A DNA stretch of 64,000 bases from Sphingobacterium sp. UGAL515B_05 (GTDB lineage Bacteria > Bacteroidota > Bacteroidia > Sphingobacteriales > Sphingobacteriaceae), in the NCBI RefSeq assembly GCF_033097525.1, contig NZ_CP109907.1, positions 5,642,001 to 5,706,000 on the forward strand. Direction: 5' to 3'. Of this stretch, positions 1 through 8,797 are shown piece after piece. Below the pieces are notes generated by a model. The model ran no database searches. It saw only the letters and a list, made by a program, of their open reading frames with translations, and was not told the origin of the DNA. Both the position numbers and the translations under genes were made by a program. The stretch's first letter is position 1, and the number at the start of each line of letters is the position of its first letter.

Positions 1-603
1 GATATATTGATTCACCATGGCACAAAAGTGCCCGTAGGAAAAGATCAGGAACAGCATTTGGAGATGACGCGGACTTTTGGCAATCGCTTCAATCGCTTAT
101 ACAACGTAGATTATTTTAAAGAAGCGTTTGCGTTCTCCTACGCTGACAAATTGGTGAAAGTTCCCGGACTTTCAGGCCAGGGAAAAATGGGTAAATCCAA
201 TGGTGAAGCAGATTGTATTTATCTATCGGACAGTGAAACCGTAATTCGTAAAAAAGTGATGCGTGCTGTATCCGATTCTGGTCCGACGGAAATGAACCAG
301 CCTAAGCCTGAAGCTATCCAAAATCTTTTTGATTTAATGAAGGTCGTATCTACTGCAGATACGTTACAGCATTTTGATGAACTCTATAACAAATGTGAAA
401 TTCGTTATGGTGATTTCAAAAAACAATTGGCAGAAGATATGGTCCTTGCAACCAACGATGTACGCTCCCGTATAGAGGATATATCAAACGATGATGCATA
501 CATTGCTAAAGTTGCAAAAATGGGCGCTGAAAAAGCAAGCGAATCCGCGCACAAGACGCTGAAAGAAGTTCGTGAGATTATTGGTATTAAAAGATTTTAT
601 TAA
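1..603 (+). CDS. trpS: Tryptophan--tRNA ligase, C-terminal part (cut by window start)
   Basis: This is the C-terminal ~200 residues of a class I tryptophanyl-tRNA synthetase, which charges tRNA-Trp in the cytoplasm. The frame is open from base 1, so the gene starts upstream of the window. Visible hallmarks are VPVGKDQEQHLEMTR (the family's conserved GxDQxxH-type segment in the Rossmann fold) and GKMGKSN, a variant of the KMSKS ATP-binding loop with Gly in place of Ser. The rest is the helical anticodon-binding domain ending in IGIKRFY. Family members are about 320-330 residues, so roughly the first third is missing. A kinase gene starts 13 bases after the stop and is probably co-transcribed. 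Confidence 0.93.
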   Translation, partial: DILIHHGTKVPVGKDQEQHLEMTRTFGNRFNRLYNVDYFKEAFAFSYADKLVKVPGLSGQGKMGKSNGEADCIYLSDSETVIRKKVMRAVSDSGPTEMNQPKPEAIQNLFDLMKVVSTADTLQHFDELYNKCEIRYGDFKKQLAEDMVLATNDVRSRIEDISNDDAYIAKVAKMGAEKASESAHKTLKEVREIIGIKRFY

Positions 604-615
604 GCTAGAAATAAT

Positions 616-1233
616 ATGCACATCGCTATCGTTGGAAATATAGGTGCCGGCAAAACAACATTGACCGAAATGTTGGCCAGTCACTTTAAATTTGAACCTC
701 AGTTTGAAGCTGTAGACAACAATCCTTATCTGGAAGATTTTTATTCGGACATGAAACGCTGGGCATTCAATCTTCAGATTTTTTTCCTCAACAGTCGCTT
801 TAGACATATTGTAAAATTGCAGGAAACTGGCATTGATATGATTCAGGATCGTACCATTTATGAAGATGCTTATATCTTTGCCGAAAACTTGTATGATATG
901 GGTTTAATGAGCGCACGTGATTTTGAAAACTATAGTAATATTTTTCAAAGCATTATCCATTATATCAAACCGCCAGATTTATTGATTTACCTCAAAGCCT
1001 CTGTCCCTACCCTGGTGAATAATATCCAAAAAAGGGGCCGTGACTATGAATCCGCAATTCGCTTGGATTATCTGTCGAAGCTGAACGATAAATATGATAA
1101 ATGGATCAATAATTACAAAGAAGGTAAGGTCATGATTCTGGACAAGGACAACCTGGATTTCACCACAAACCCAGAGGACCTCGGCAATATCATTCAAAAA
1201 ATCGAAGCCGAATTATACGGATTATTCGAATAA
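616..1233 (+). CDS. Deoxynucleoside kinase family protein
   Basis: A 205-aa P-loop kinase of the deoxyadenosine/deoxyguanosine kinase (dNK) family, which phosphorylates deoxynucleosides for nucleotide salvage. The Walker A is GNIGAGKTT at residues 7-15. QDRTIYED near residue 77 is the family's DR(S/T) motif, with the catalytic acid lying just upstream in this fold. KRGRDYE near residue 138 is the lid-type Arg cluster. Length fits the bacterial family. The ATG follows the trpS stop by 13 bases, so the pair is likely an operon ended by the hairpin at 1244. Substrate preference cannot be read from sequence alone. Confidence 0.88.
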   Translation: MHIAIVGNIGAGKTTLTEMLASHFKFEPQFEAVDNNPYLEDFYSDMKRWAFNLQIFFLNSRFRHIVKLQETGIDMIQDRTIYEDAYIFAENLYDMGLMSARDFENYSNIFQSIIHYIKPPDLLIYLKASVPTLVNNIQKRGRDYESAIRLDYLSKLNDKYDKWINNYKEGKVMILDKDNLDFTTNPEDLGNIIQKIEAELYGLFE

Positions 1234-1243
1234 TTGCGATATC

Positions 1244-1279
1244 AAAAGCCTGTAAGACACTTAATTTTACAGGCTTTTT
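1244..1279 (+). terminator. Intrinsic terminator after the kinase gene
   Basis: A perfect 12-base stem, AAAAGCCTGTAA paired with TTACAGGCTTTT, encloses an 11-base loop and ends in a T run. It lies 11 bases after the kinase stop and separates it from kdsB. Confidence 0.85.
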
Positions 1280-1320
1280 GATAAACTTGCATTTCCTCAG
1301 CCAACGATAAATAGTAAAAA

Positions 1321-2064
1321 ATGAAATTTTTAGGTATTATTCCTGCCCGATATGCATCGAGCAGATTCCCTGGAAAACCGCTGATCGACATTGAAGGAAA
1401 AACGATGATTCAGCGGGTCTACGAACAGGTCAAAAAATCAACAAAATTAAACGATGTTGTTGTAGCAACTGACGACCAGCGCATCGCCGAAACTGTACGT
1501 TCTTTTGGTGGCGAAGTTGTCATGACCGCAGAGCACCATCAATCGGGAACAGATCGTTGTGCTGAAGTCATCACCAATATCGAAGGTTATGATGTTGCCA
1601 TCAATATACAGGGTGACGAACCCTTTATAGACCCCGCACAAATTGATCTTTTAGCAAATTGTTTTGAAGACACCACTACGCAGATAGCGACCCTAATCAA
1701 GGAAATTACTGCGGAGGAGGAACTATTTAATGTAAACATACCTAAAGTTGTCCGAAACACCAAAGGAGAAGCCATCTACTTTAGTAGGCAGACCATTCCT
1801 TTTTTAAGAGCTGTGGAAAAAGACCAATGGTTACAAAGGCAAACATTCTATAAACATATCGGAATATATGCTTACCAGGTAGATACATTAAAAGCCCTGA
1901 CACAACTTCCTATTTCTATGCTAGAAGAAGCAGAGGCTCTGGAACAGCTACGCTGGTTAGAAAATGGCTACGCCATTCAAACGGCAATTACAACGCATGA
2001 AACTGTCGCCGTAGATACAAAAGAAGACCTCGCTAAAATATTAAGACTATTTTTCAATAAATAG
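1321..2064 (+). CDS. kdsB: 3-deoxy-manno-octulosonate cytidylyltransferase (CMP-KDO synthetase)
   Basis: A 247-aa cytosolic enzyme that activates KDO with CTP to CMP-KDO for lipopolysaccharide inner-core synthesis. The N-terminal nucleotide-binding signature IPARYASSRFPGKPL (residues 6-20), ATDDQRI, and NIQGDEPFI (the metal-binding QGDEP motif near residue 95) are all present. So is SRQTIPF, followed by the KHIGIYAY stretch typical of KdsB. Length matches the family (about 245-250). The ATG follows a spacer after the 1244-1279 terminator, where a weak TAAACTTG element (1282-1289) could be its -7 box. The convergent aldo/keto reductase ends 6 bases downstream. Confidence 0.96.
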   Translation: MKFLGIIPARYASSRFPGKPLIDIEGKTMIQRVYEQVKKSTKLNDVVVATDDQRIAETVRSFGGEVVMTAEHHQSGTDRCAEVITNIEGYDVAINIQGDEPFIDPAQIDLLANCFEDTTTQIATLIKEITAEEELFNVNIPKVVRNTKGEAIYFSRQTIPFLRAVEKDQWLQRQTFYKHIGIYAYQVDTLKALTQLPISMLEEAEALEQLRWLENGYAIQTAITTHETVAVDTKEDLAKILRLFFNK

Positions 2065-2070
2065 TAAAGC

Positions 2071-2976
2071 TTACCGGTGTTCGGTATAATATAACGACCG
2101 GACACCTTCCATTAGAACCTGCTTATCCAAATCACTTAATTTGATCATCTGCGCTTTTGCTCTGATCAATTCATCCAATTGCAATTTGGTACTCACACCA
2201 ACGAGTGCTGTAGCAACAGCTGCGTTAGAAAGCACATACGAAAGTGCAACAACCATATTGTCTTTTCCGATACGTTTGGAAAGATTTGCCAAGTTTCTCA
2301 CAATATGGGCCACCTCTCCCGAACTATACTGAAGAAAAGGTTCTATTGGCTTGTTGATGAGAACGCCTTTGGCTAATACACCGCGTACGACGATACTTAC
2401 ACCCCGTTCTTCCAACATGCCACTGATTTCTTCTTCTGGTCTTCTATCCAATAGACTGTATTGCATCATTACTGAAGCAATGTCAGATTTGGACAAAAAT
2501 GCCTTGATAACATTTGGGCGAATTGATGAAAGACCGTAAGCACGGATTTTCCCCTGTTGCTTCAACAGCTCAAACGCTTCAACAATCTCTTCTATCGGAT
2601 CTTCTATCGTACCACCATGTAACTGATAGAGGTCGATGTAATCCGTTTTTAAACGTGACAACGAACCTTCCACAGCCTTGATAATATAGTCTTTCGAAGC
2701 CTTCCAATCCCAGCCGGATCCATCTGCACGCCAAAGGTTACCAACTTTCGACGCCAAAACAATATGCTTGCGAAAGCTTTGCACACTCTCCCCGACGATC
2801 ATCTCGTTTAGGCCTTTATCGTAGAGATCAGCGGTATCAAAGAAGGTGATCCCGTTCTCGTAAGCTTTTTGGATAATATCTTTGGATTGTTTGGACTGAT
2901 TGCTTTTTAAAGACATGCAGCCCAAACCTATTTCCGAAACGATTAAGCTTGTATTTCCTAATTTACGTTGTTCCAT
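2071..2976 (-). CDS. Aldo/keto reductase
   Basis: A 301-aa NAD(P)H-dependent oxidoreductase of the AKR superfamily with the TIM-barrel fold. Visible are GLGCMSL near the N-terminus, FFDTADLYDKGLNE (catalytic Asp and Tyr), LASKVG (catalytic Lys), LYQLHGG (catalytic His), and the GVS cofactor-binding segment near the C-terminus. The ATG at 2976 (MEQRKLGN) is preferred over the longer reading from 2991, because family members begin right before this strand. This start overlaps the end of the upstream FKBP gene by 14 bases, so the two are probably translationally coupled. The physiological substrate is unknown. Confidence 0.9.
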   Translation of the reverse strand: MEQRKLGNTSLIVSEIGLGCMSLKSNQSKQSKDIIQKAYENGITFFDTADLYDKGLNEMIVGESVQSFRKHIVLASKVGNLWRADGSGWDWKASKDYIIKAVEGSLSRLKTDYIDLYQLHGGTIEDPIEEIVEAFELLKQQGKIRAYGLSSIRPNVIKAFLSKSDIASVMMQYSLLDRRPEEEISGMLEERGVSIVVRGVLAKGVLINKPIEPFLQYSSGEVAHIVRNLANLSKRIGKDNMVVALSYVLSNAAVATALVGVSTKLQLDELIRAKAQMIKLSDLDKQVLMEGVRSLYYTEHR

Positions 2977-3694
2977 CTGCACCAATATCAAGCAATTCTA
3001 CCTCAAACACCAATGTGCTGTTTGCAGGAATTTCACCTGTCGCCCGTTCGCCATAGGCTAATCTACTAGGTATAAAAAATTTAAACTTTGCCCCTTTGGA
3101 CATTAACGGGATTCCAATCTGCCAACCTTTGATCACCTGACCCAAGGATAGTTTCAATGGCTCCTTACGGTCGTATGAGCTATCAAATTGCTTTCCATTG
3201 AGTAAGGTACCTTTATAATGCACGGTTACCTCATCGTCACTTTTTGGCTTTGGACCTTCTGCCTCATTGAGAACAAGATATTGAATTCCTTCGGCTGTAG
3301 ATTTCATCCCAGCAACCTTAGCATTTTCTGCAAAAAATTTATCTTCTTCAGCACGGCTAGCAGCCTCTTTTTTAGCACGAACGTCCATGATCGCCTGTTG
3401 GATAACAGCTCTTCCTTGGCCTTCTTCCAATAGCGATTTCTCCCCTTTCAAGACATCCGAAATTGCTTTTGCAATAACATCTGACTTCAAGTAATCAATC
3501 TCAATAGATTTTAGTGAATTTCCGATATCGGCACCAAACGCATAAGACACAGAATCGGCCTTCGTTTTCAGTTGATTTGTTGCACTTGACTTAGTTCCGA
3601 CGACCTTCTTCTTCGCCGTCGTGTTCGTTTTTTTTTGTTGGGCAAATCCTGTGACTGTTGTCAAGGATAATAGGGCTAATGCAATATACTTCAT
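2963..3694 (-). CDS. Secreted FKBP-type peptidyl-prolyl cis-trans isomerase
   Basis: A 243-aa periplasmic proline isomerase and folding helper. A signal peptide ends near GFAQ (residues 1-19), followed by a Lys/Thr-rich linker. The FKBP_N dimerisation region (roughly residues 45-125, SYAFGADIGNSLKS) is helical and charged. The C-terminal FKBP domain (about residues 140-240) carries VHYKGTLLNGKQFDSSYDR, VIKGWQIGIPLM and IPSRLAYGER, the usual active-site landmarks. The architecture resembles FkpA/Mip. The start overlaps nothing upstream, and the glycosyltransferase stop is 6 bases away, suggesting a minus-strand operon of glycosyltransferase, FKBP and aldo/keto reductase. Confidence 0.93.
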   Translation of the reverse strand: MKYIALALLSLTTVTGFAQQKKTNTTAKKKVVGTKSSATNQLKTKADSVSYAFGADIGNSLKSIEIDYLKSDVIAKAISDVLKGEKSLLEEGQGRAVIQQAIMDVRAKKEAASRAEEDKFFAENAKVAGMKSTAEGIQYLVLNEAEGPKPKSDDEVTVHYKGTLLNGKQFDSSYDRKEPLKLSLGQVIKGWQIGIPLMSKGAKFKFFIPSRLAYGERATGEIPANSTLVFEVELLDIGADGTT

Positions 3695-3700
3695 GTTTGT

Positions 3701-4687
3701 TTAACGGTGCTTCTGCACGATTTCATTTATAATTTCCTGCGTGATATTAGGGTAATCAACTTCAACCCTAGATTTACTGTTGAGCCAGGCTTCTATCGCC
3801 AGCATGTTTTTCTGTTTTAAGCTCGAAATTACAGGCACCCCCATCTCTTCCAATGACGCTGCATTCAAATGCTGCTCATATTGGTTCTTCATCGGGATAA
3901 CTAACAGTTTCTTTTTCAAATATAACGCTTCTGCCGGTGTTTCAAAACCTGCCCCACATAAAACTCCAGAAGAAGATGCCATACTATCAATAAAAGATTG
4001 GTTATTGATCGGTCTTATCGTTACATTTTTCATGTCAAATGCCTTTGAATTATGTTTGCTAAAAACATCCCACTTTACGTCCGGAAACTTCATCAAATGC
4101 TTTAAAAGATGCGCATCATCATATGCCGGGAGGTAAACCGTATAATGTCCCTGATCTGTGACATTCAATTCACGAACAGCATTACGGATAACCGGTTGAT
4201 AAATATTCTTGGCGTACCGCTTGAAATGGAAACCATAGGAATGGGTAGACGGCGCATAATTTTTCATAATAAATTTGCCCAGCATATCACTATCTTCTGG
4301 CTTAGGACTCGATGGATCTAAGGCAGCGATCTGATGGCTCAACCCAATGCATTCCAAATCTTTTGAATGACAAGCCCAAGCAGAAATTGGTTCAAAATCA
4401 TTGATCACCAAATCATAGTTTTCTATGGGCAAGCTCTTAATTTCATTCGTAAATTTACGGATCGTCGAACTCATAAATGTTTTCCACAGATCTACTCCGC
4501 CGGATTTACCAAAGATAAAACTCAGCCCGTGAAAACGGTATTTCACTTCGAAAGGTAATGATAGATCTGCTTGAATTCCACTAACCAAAACATCGACTTC
4601 CCCTAACTCCCTCAAACAGGGGACAATATCCATTGCCCGGCTCAGATGTCCATTTCCTGTCCCTTGTACGGCATACAATATCTTCAT
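3701..4687 (-). CDS. Glycosyltransferase family protein (MurG/GT28-like fold)
   Basis: A 328-aa cytosolic GT-B type glycosyltransferase. The N-terminus MKILYAVQGTGNGHLSRAMD contains the Gly-rich GTGxGH loop of the GT28/MurG-like group. The C-terminal half has GVLCGAGFETPAEALYLKKK, the donor-nucleotide binding and exchange motif, followed by PMKNQYEQ. The ATG at 4687 is preferred to the longer reading from 4720, because the first beta strand begins right at MKILYAV. Acceptor and donor cannot be told from sequence. Likely roles are in cell-surface glycan or glycolipid synthesis. Confidence 0.8.
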   Translation of the reverse strand: MKILYAVQGTGNGHLSRAMDIVPCLRELGEVDVLVSGIQADLSLPFEVKYRFHGLSFIFGKSGGVDLWKTFMSSTIRKFTNEIKSLPIENYDLVINDFEPISAWACHSKDLECIGLSHQIAALDPSSPKPEDSDMLGKFIMKNYAPSTHSYGFHFKRYAKNIYQPVIRNAVRELNVTDQGHYTVYLPAYDDAHLLKHLMKFPDVKWDVFSKHNSKAFDMKNVTIRPINNQSFIDSMASSSGVLCGAGFETPAEALYLKKKLLVIPMKNQYEQHLNAASLEEMGVPVISSLKQKNMLAIEAWLNSKSRVEVDYPNITQEIINEIVQKHR

Positions 4688-4867
4688 AACGACTGCATTT
4701 TGTGTCGGCAAATTAATCAATTTTAACGAGTATCAATATTATTTTATTGTTTAGTTATGTTAAGAAAATATAAATTAACATCAATAAAAAAAATTGTTAA
4801 TCCATTTTTAATTTTCCTTTACGTATATTTAATATCAACAATTAATTAATAGCCAGTTTAATACCCC

Positions 4868-5818
4868 ATGAAGTCTCTATTTTATCGGATGCTTTGCATA
4901 GTCGCCATGCTAATTTTAACATCGTGGGGATTTTTTGCTCATAAAAAAATTAATCATTATGCCGTCTTTGCGCTCCCCGCTCAGTTGGCTAAGTTCTACA
5001 AATCCAATATTGACCTTATTACCGAAAAAGCTGTTGATCCAGATAAACGCTGCTTCACAGACAGCGCTGAAGGCCCAAGACATTTTATCGATTTAGAGGA
5101 CTACCGCAAGGAAAGTACAGTTGACTCCATACCGATACATTGGTCGCAGGCCAAAGAGAAATTTCAAGAAACGCAATTGTTAAAAAATGGCATTGTGCCC
5201 TGGCAAATCAACTTTACCTATCAAAAGCTTGTTAGAGCTTTTCAAGCAAAAGATTATAAACGGATTATCAAACACTCAGCAGAACTCGGGCATTATATTG
5301 CTGATGCCCATGTTCCATTGCACACGACTAAAAATTATAATGGACAGCTAACACATCAACAAGGTATACATGCATTCTGGGAAAGCCGTTTACCGGAAAT
5401 GTTTTCAGAAAAATACAACCTTCGCGTTGGAAAAGCCAACTATATCAAAGATCCCTTAGCGGAGGCCTGGACTATCGTCCATGAAAGCAATCGCCTTGTG
5501 GATTCTGTATTGAGCATCGAAGCCCGGCTCAATCGTCAATTTAAAGCATCACAAAAAAAATCTTTTATTGAGCGAAACAATCAACTGGTGTGGACCTATT
5601 CCGACAGTTATGCTAGAGCTTATCATGAAGCCATGAACGGTATGGTTGAAAGGAGAATGCAAAAAACCATCTTACGCGTTGCTTCCTATTGGTATTCAGC
5701 CTGGCTCGAATCCGGCCAACCCGACTTGACCAACATCGAAAAAATAAAAGGCACAGACAAGCAAGATCACATCGATATAACGGGAAAAAAGCGTATCGGC
5801 CGAGAAGAGTGGATGTAA
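4868..5818 (+). CDS. Zinc-dependent phospholipase C / S1-P1 nuclease-fold protein
   Basis: A 316-aa exported protein. The N-terminal hydrophobic segment (residues 7-22) ends before WGFFAHKKIN. A mature N-terminal Trp plus the following His residues is characteristic of the trinuclear-zinc phospholipase C/S1-P1 nuclease fold. Other likely zinc ligands are in PRHFIDLEDY, ELGHYIADAHVPLHTT (the HxxxD-type motif) and QQGIHAFWE. The set H, D, H, H, D, H, E is in the expected order. Whether it cleaves phospholipids or nucleic acids cannot be decided here. It stands alone, with about 180 bases of AT-rich DNA upstream. Confidence 0.8.
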   Translation: MKSLFYRMLCIVAMLILTSWGFFAHKKINHYAVFALPAQLAKFYKSNIDLITEKAVDPDKRCFTDSAEGPRHFIDLEDYRKESTVDSIPIHWSQAKEKFQETQLLKNGIVPWQINFTYQKLVRAFQAKDYKRIIKHSAELGHYIADAHVPLHTTKNYNGQLTHQQGIHAFWESRLPEMFSEKYNLRVGKANYIKDPLAEAWTIVHESNRLVDSVLSIEARLNRQFKASQKKSFIERNNQLVWTYSDSYARAYHEAMNGMVERRMQKTILRVASYWYSAWLESGQPDLTNIEKIKGTDKQDHIDITGKKRIGREEWM

Positions 5819-5889
5819 GAAGTAACAAAACATCATCCGGACTACCAGTATTATTCACTCCGGACTATTTATTTTTTAGTCAGCTAAGC

Positions 5890-5897
5890 TACTTTTG
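5890..5897 (+). promoter_or_regulatory. Bacteroidota -7 box (TACTTTTG) for the TonB receptor
   Basis: TACTTTTG matches the TAnnTTTG -7 element used by the Bacteroidota primary sigma factor. It lies 21 bases upstream of the receptor ATG. No convincing -33 TTG was found at the expected distance, and no cobalamin riboswitch-like structure is visible in the 100-base gap. Confidence 0.5.
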
Positions 5898-5918
5898 CAG
5901 CGTAAAATCTAGGAAAGC

Positions 5919-7805
5919 ATGTTGAATAAGAATATTACGTTAACAAACCTTGCATTAGTGCTGAGTATTGGAGCCGCGACTGCTCAGATTAAAGATACAA
6001 CCACTTTAGGCGAAGTCATCATTAATCAAAACCGCTTACAGATCCCTTTTTCAAAACAAAGCAAGAATATCCAAATATTGACGCAGGAAGATATACAGAG
6101 GCTCCCAAATCGATCAATCAACGAATTGCTGAGCAATATCCCGGGAGTTGATATTCGCCAACGTGGACCATTTGGTTCGCAGGCAGATATAAGCATCGAC
6201 GGTGGGTCTTTTGAACAGACGGCGATACTACTCAACGGGGTTAAAATCACCGATCCACAGAGTGCCCATCACAACATGAACCTTCCGGTTCCGCTGGAGG
6301 CCATCGAGCGTATCGAAATCATTCGGGGGCCAGCTTCACGAATTTTCGGTATTAATGCACTAACGGGTGCCATCAACATCGTAACAAAGAAAATTGAATC
6401 AAATCAAATTAGTGCCCAGGTGTACAGTGGTTCTTCATTCAAAGATAATGAGCAGACAAGTGCAGGCAAGTATTATGGTAAAGGTGTTCAGCTTGGCTCA
6501 CAGTTCTTAACCAAGCAAACAAGCCACGGTTTATATTTTGGCCACGAAGACTCCAATGGGCAACGTTACAATACAGCCTCCAACAATAATAAACTTTATT
6601 ACGACGGGACATATCAACCGAATACAGCTAATATGATAAAAGCCAATGTTGGCTATATCAACAATCAATTTGGAGCCAATGGTTACTACGCTGCACCGAG
6701 TGACAAGGAAGCTTATGAACAGGTTAAAACGGCTTTCGCTTCCCTGCAGTCGAAGCATCAATTAACACAGGCATTTTCCATCAGTCCACGCCTCAGTAAT
6801 CGCTACAACGAAGATGAATATTGGTATTTAGGCCGAGAAACCACGAAAGGTAGATCCAAACATTACAGCAACGTCTTTGGAGCAGAAATCAATGCCACAT
6901 TGGAGCAAAGTTATGGTACATTTGGCTTAGGACTGGAAAGTCGATTTGAACGTATCAATAGCACCAGTATTGGCGACCATAACCGGGAGAATTACGGCGG
7001 CTACCTTGAATTCAAAACCGAGGCGATCAAAAAACTGATGATCAACTCAGGTGCCTACATCAATTACAACTCAAAATTTGGCTGGCAGGTATTCCCGGGT
7101 CTAGATTTGGGCTATGATATGACCGAACATTGGAAGATTGTAGTCAACGCAGGTTCTAGCCAGCGGATCCCTTCCTTTACGGATCTTTACACCAATCAGA
7201 CAGCAAACGTCGGAAATCCCACACTGAGCTCTGAAAATGCCTATCAGATCGAAGGTGGTATAAAATACTTATCCAATCGGATCATTGCTCAAGCGGGCTA
7301 CTTCCATCGAAGGATAAGCGACTTCATAGACTGGCAAAAAGAGGATGCCACTACAGGAAGCGGAACGGTCATTCCGTGGAAACCAATAAATATTGGAAAA
7401 AACAAAATTGATGGATTCAATGCTTCATTCCGATATAATATCAATGATCCCAGCGCCACGACACGATACTTTACAACGCTAAGTTATAATTATCTCAACC
7501 CAAGCCTAACATTAGCAGACGGGATACTATCCAAATATGCTATTGAAAGCTTAAGGCATCAAGTTATTGCCAACTTTACCATAAACCACAAGAACTGGAT
7601 GTTAACTTCTGCAAACCGCTTTAATGAGCGTATCAGTTACAAATCTTATTTCATCGCTGACGTAAGAGGATCGTACCAACTACAAGACTTAAACATCTTT
7701 GTGGATGTTCAAAATATATTTGACAAGAGCTATATAGAAGCTGCCGCCGTTCCAATGCCCGGTCGTTGGTTTAGTATCGGCGCAAAATATAAACTGAACT
7801 ATTAA
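5919..7805 (+). CDS. TonB-dependent outer-membrane receptor (BtuB/CirA-like)
   Basis: A 628-aa outer-membrane beta-barrel for TonB-driven uptake. A short signal peptide ends near ATAQ. A TonB-box-like segment (TTLGEVIIN, about residues 27-35) precedes the plug domain. The plug runs through INELLSNIPGVDIRQRGPFG, ISIDGGSFEQTAILLNGVKI and IERIEIIRGPASRIFG, then GAINIVTKK, all typical. The remainder, about 480 residues of alternating strands, ends in GRWFSIGAKYKLNY with the terminal aromatic pattern of barrels. It lacks the carboxypeptidase-like N-terminal domain of SusC proteins, so a small siderophore, vitamin or metal complex is more likely than a glycan. No partner lipoprotein is adjacent. 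Confidence 0.9.
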   Translation: MLNKNITLTNLALVLSIGAATAQIKDTTTLGEVIINQNRLQIPFSKQSKNIQILTQEDIQRLPNRSINELLSNIPGVDIRQRGPFGSQADISIDGGSFEQTAILLNGVKITDPQSAHHNMNLPVPLEAIERIEIIRGPASRIFGINALTGAINIVTKKIESNQISAQVYSGSSFKDNEQTSAGKYYGKGVQLGSQFLTKQTSHGLYFGHEDSNGQRYNTASNNNKLYYDGTYQPNTANMIKANVGYINNQFGANGYYAAPSDKEAYEQVKTAFASLQSKHQLTQAFSISPRLSNRYNEDEYWYLGRETTKGRSKHYSNVFGAEINATLEQSYGTFGLGLESRFERINSTSIGDHNRENYGGYLEFKTEAIKKLMINSGAYINYNSKFGWQVFPGLDLGYDMTEHWKIVVNAGSSQRIPSFTDLYTNQTANVGNPTLSSENAYQIEGGIKYLSNRIIAQAGYFHRRISDFIDWQKEDATTGSGTVIPWKPINIGKNKIDGFNASFRYNINDPSATTRYFTTLSYNYLNPSLTLADGILSKYAIESLRHQVIANFTINHKNWMLTSANRFNERISYKSYFIADVRGSYQLQDLNIFVDVQNIFDKSYIEAAAVPMPGRWFSIGAKYKLNY

Positions 7806-7857
7806 ACCCGATCAAATGGCAAAATTAGTTCTCTTCCCTTTTCGCCATCAATTATAA

Positions 7858-7891
7858 AAAAGTCCCAAATGGTATTCCATTTGGGACTTTT
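7858..7891. terminator. Bidirectional intrinsic terminator
   Basis: A perfect 15-base stem, AAAAGTCCCAAATGG and CCATTTGGGACTTTT, encloses a TATT loop. It sits between the convergent TonB receptor and ThuA genes with A/T runs on both sides, so it can stop transcription from either direction. Confidence 0.9.
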
Positions 7892-7959
7892 CATTGTGCT
7901 ATTGCCACATAGAAGCATGTACCCTGCCCTAGTTCAGAAAACGCCAACTATAAAATAAG

Positions 7960-8676
7960 TTACTTTTTCTTGGGAAGAACAGATAAAATTCCTCCAATTA
8001 AATGTTTTTGGAACTCAGGTTCGTCATAGGACTCATCGGTATGTCCAAGCCCGGTATAGAAGACTTTCCCTCCATCGTAGCTCTGGGTCCAGGAGATTGG
8101 ATGTTGATCCCCCATTTTTCCACCTTGGTAGCTTTTTTCATCCAAATTCATCAACACATGCAATCCGTCCTTCACGTCCTTGAAATTATACCATTCATCT
8201 TTGTGCCACCAGATCGGATCAAGGTGCTTGGTGGCCGGATGTTTTCTGTCCAGCACATCAATTTTGGCTTTTTGTACGGCAGGATGAGACGCAAAATACG
8301 CCCCTACAAGGCCGTTATACCATGGCCAATCAAACTCAGTATCCGTCGCTGCATGGATACCCACAAACCCTTTTCCTGATTGGATATACCGCACAAAAGC
8401 TTCCTGTTGCGCATTATCGAGAATATCGCCAGTTGTGCTCAGAAAGATAACAGCGTCATATTTTTTCAATCCCTGATCTGTAAACAGAGCAGCATCCTCC
8501 GAATGATCAGATTTTATCTTTTCTTTATCTAGCAATTGTTTTAGTATCGCTGCACCCTTTTCGATGCTTCCGTGCCTAAACCCTTTTGTCTTGCTAAAGA
8601 TCAATACTTGCCTTTGTGCCTGAACAGCAGCTGACATCCCCAACAGGAGAAACAGAAAAATGAAGATTCTATTCAT
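7960..8676 (-). CDS. ThuA-like domain protein, secreted
   Basis: A 238-aa exported protein with a signal peptide ending near AVQA (residues 1-20). The ThuA fold (a type 1 glutamine amidotransferase-like domain) is shown by LIFSKTKGFRHGSIEKG, AVIFLSTTGDILD, GKGFVGIHAATDTEFDWPWY and KVFYTGLGHTDESY. Length fits stand-alone ThuA proteins of Bacteroidota, which often occur near carbohydrate-use genes. No such genes are adjacent here. The enzymatic activity is not established for the family. Confidence 0.87.
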   Translation of the reverse strand: MNRIFIFLFLLLGMSAAVQAQRQVLIFSKTKGFRHGSIEKGAAILKQLLDKEKIKSDHSEDAALFTDQGLKKYDAVIFLSTTGDILDNAQQEAFVRYIQSGKGFVGIHAATDTEFDWPWYNGLVGAYFASHPAVQKAKIDVLDRKHPATKHLDPIWWHKDEWYNFKDVKDGLHVLMNLDEKSYQGGKMGDQHPISWTQSYDGGKVFYTGLGHTDESYDEPEFQKHLIGGILSVLPKKK

Positions 8677-8756
8677 GATATAAATGGTTATTATGATGAT
8701 TTAAGTTTAGGTTTACTATTTTCCGCAACGAAATTGCGATAAAAATAGCTGTAAAG

Positions 8757-8789
8757 AAAAGCCGTGCATTCTCCCGATACACGGCTTTT
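8757..8789 (-). terminator. Intrinsic terminator after aroB
   Basis: Inverted repeat AAAAGCCGTG / CACGGCTTTT with a 13-base loop. It lies 9 bases beyond the aroB stop on the minus strand, with a T-rich tail in that direction. Confidence 0.85.
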
Positions 8790-8797
8790 CTGTTTTA

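Noticed and set aside
5826..5870. TCCGGA...TCCGGA pair after the phospholipase-fold gene as a terminator
   Set aside because: The repeats are mainly direct copies with a short self-complementary core. A stable hairpin is doubtful.
5819..5918. Cobalamin riboswitch before the TonB receptor
   Set aside because: The gap is only 100 bases, and no B12-box or suitable fold was seen.
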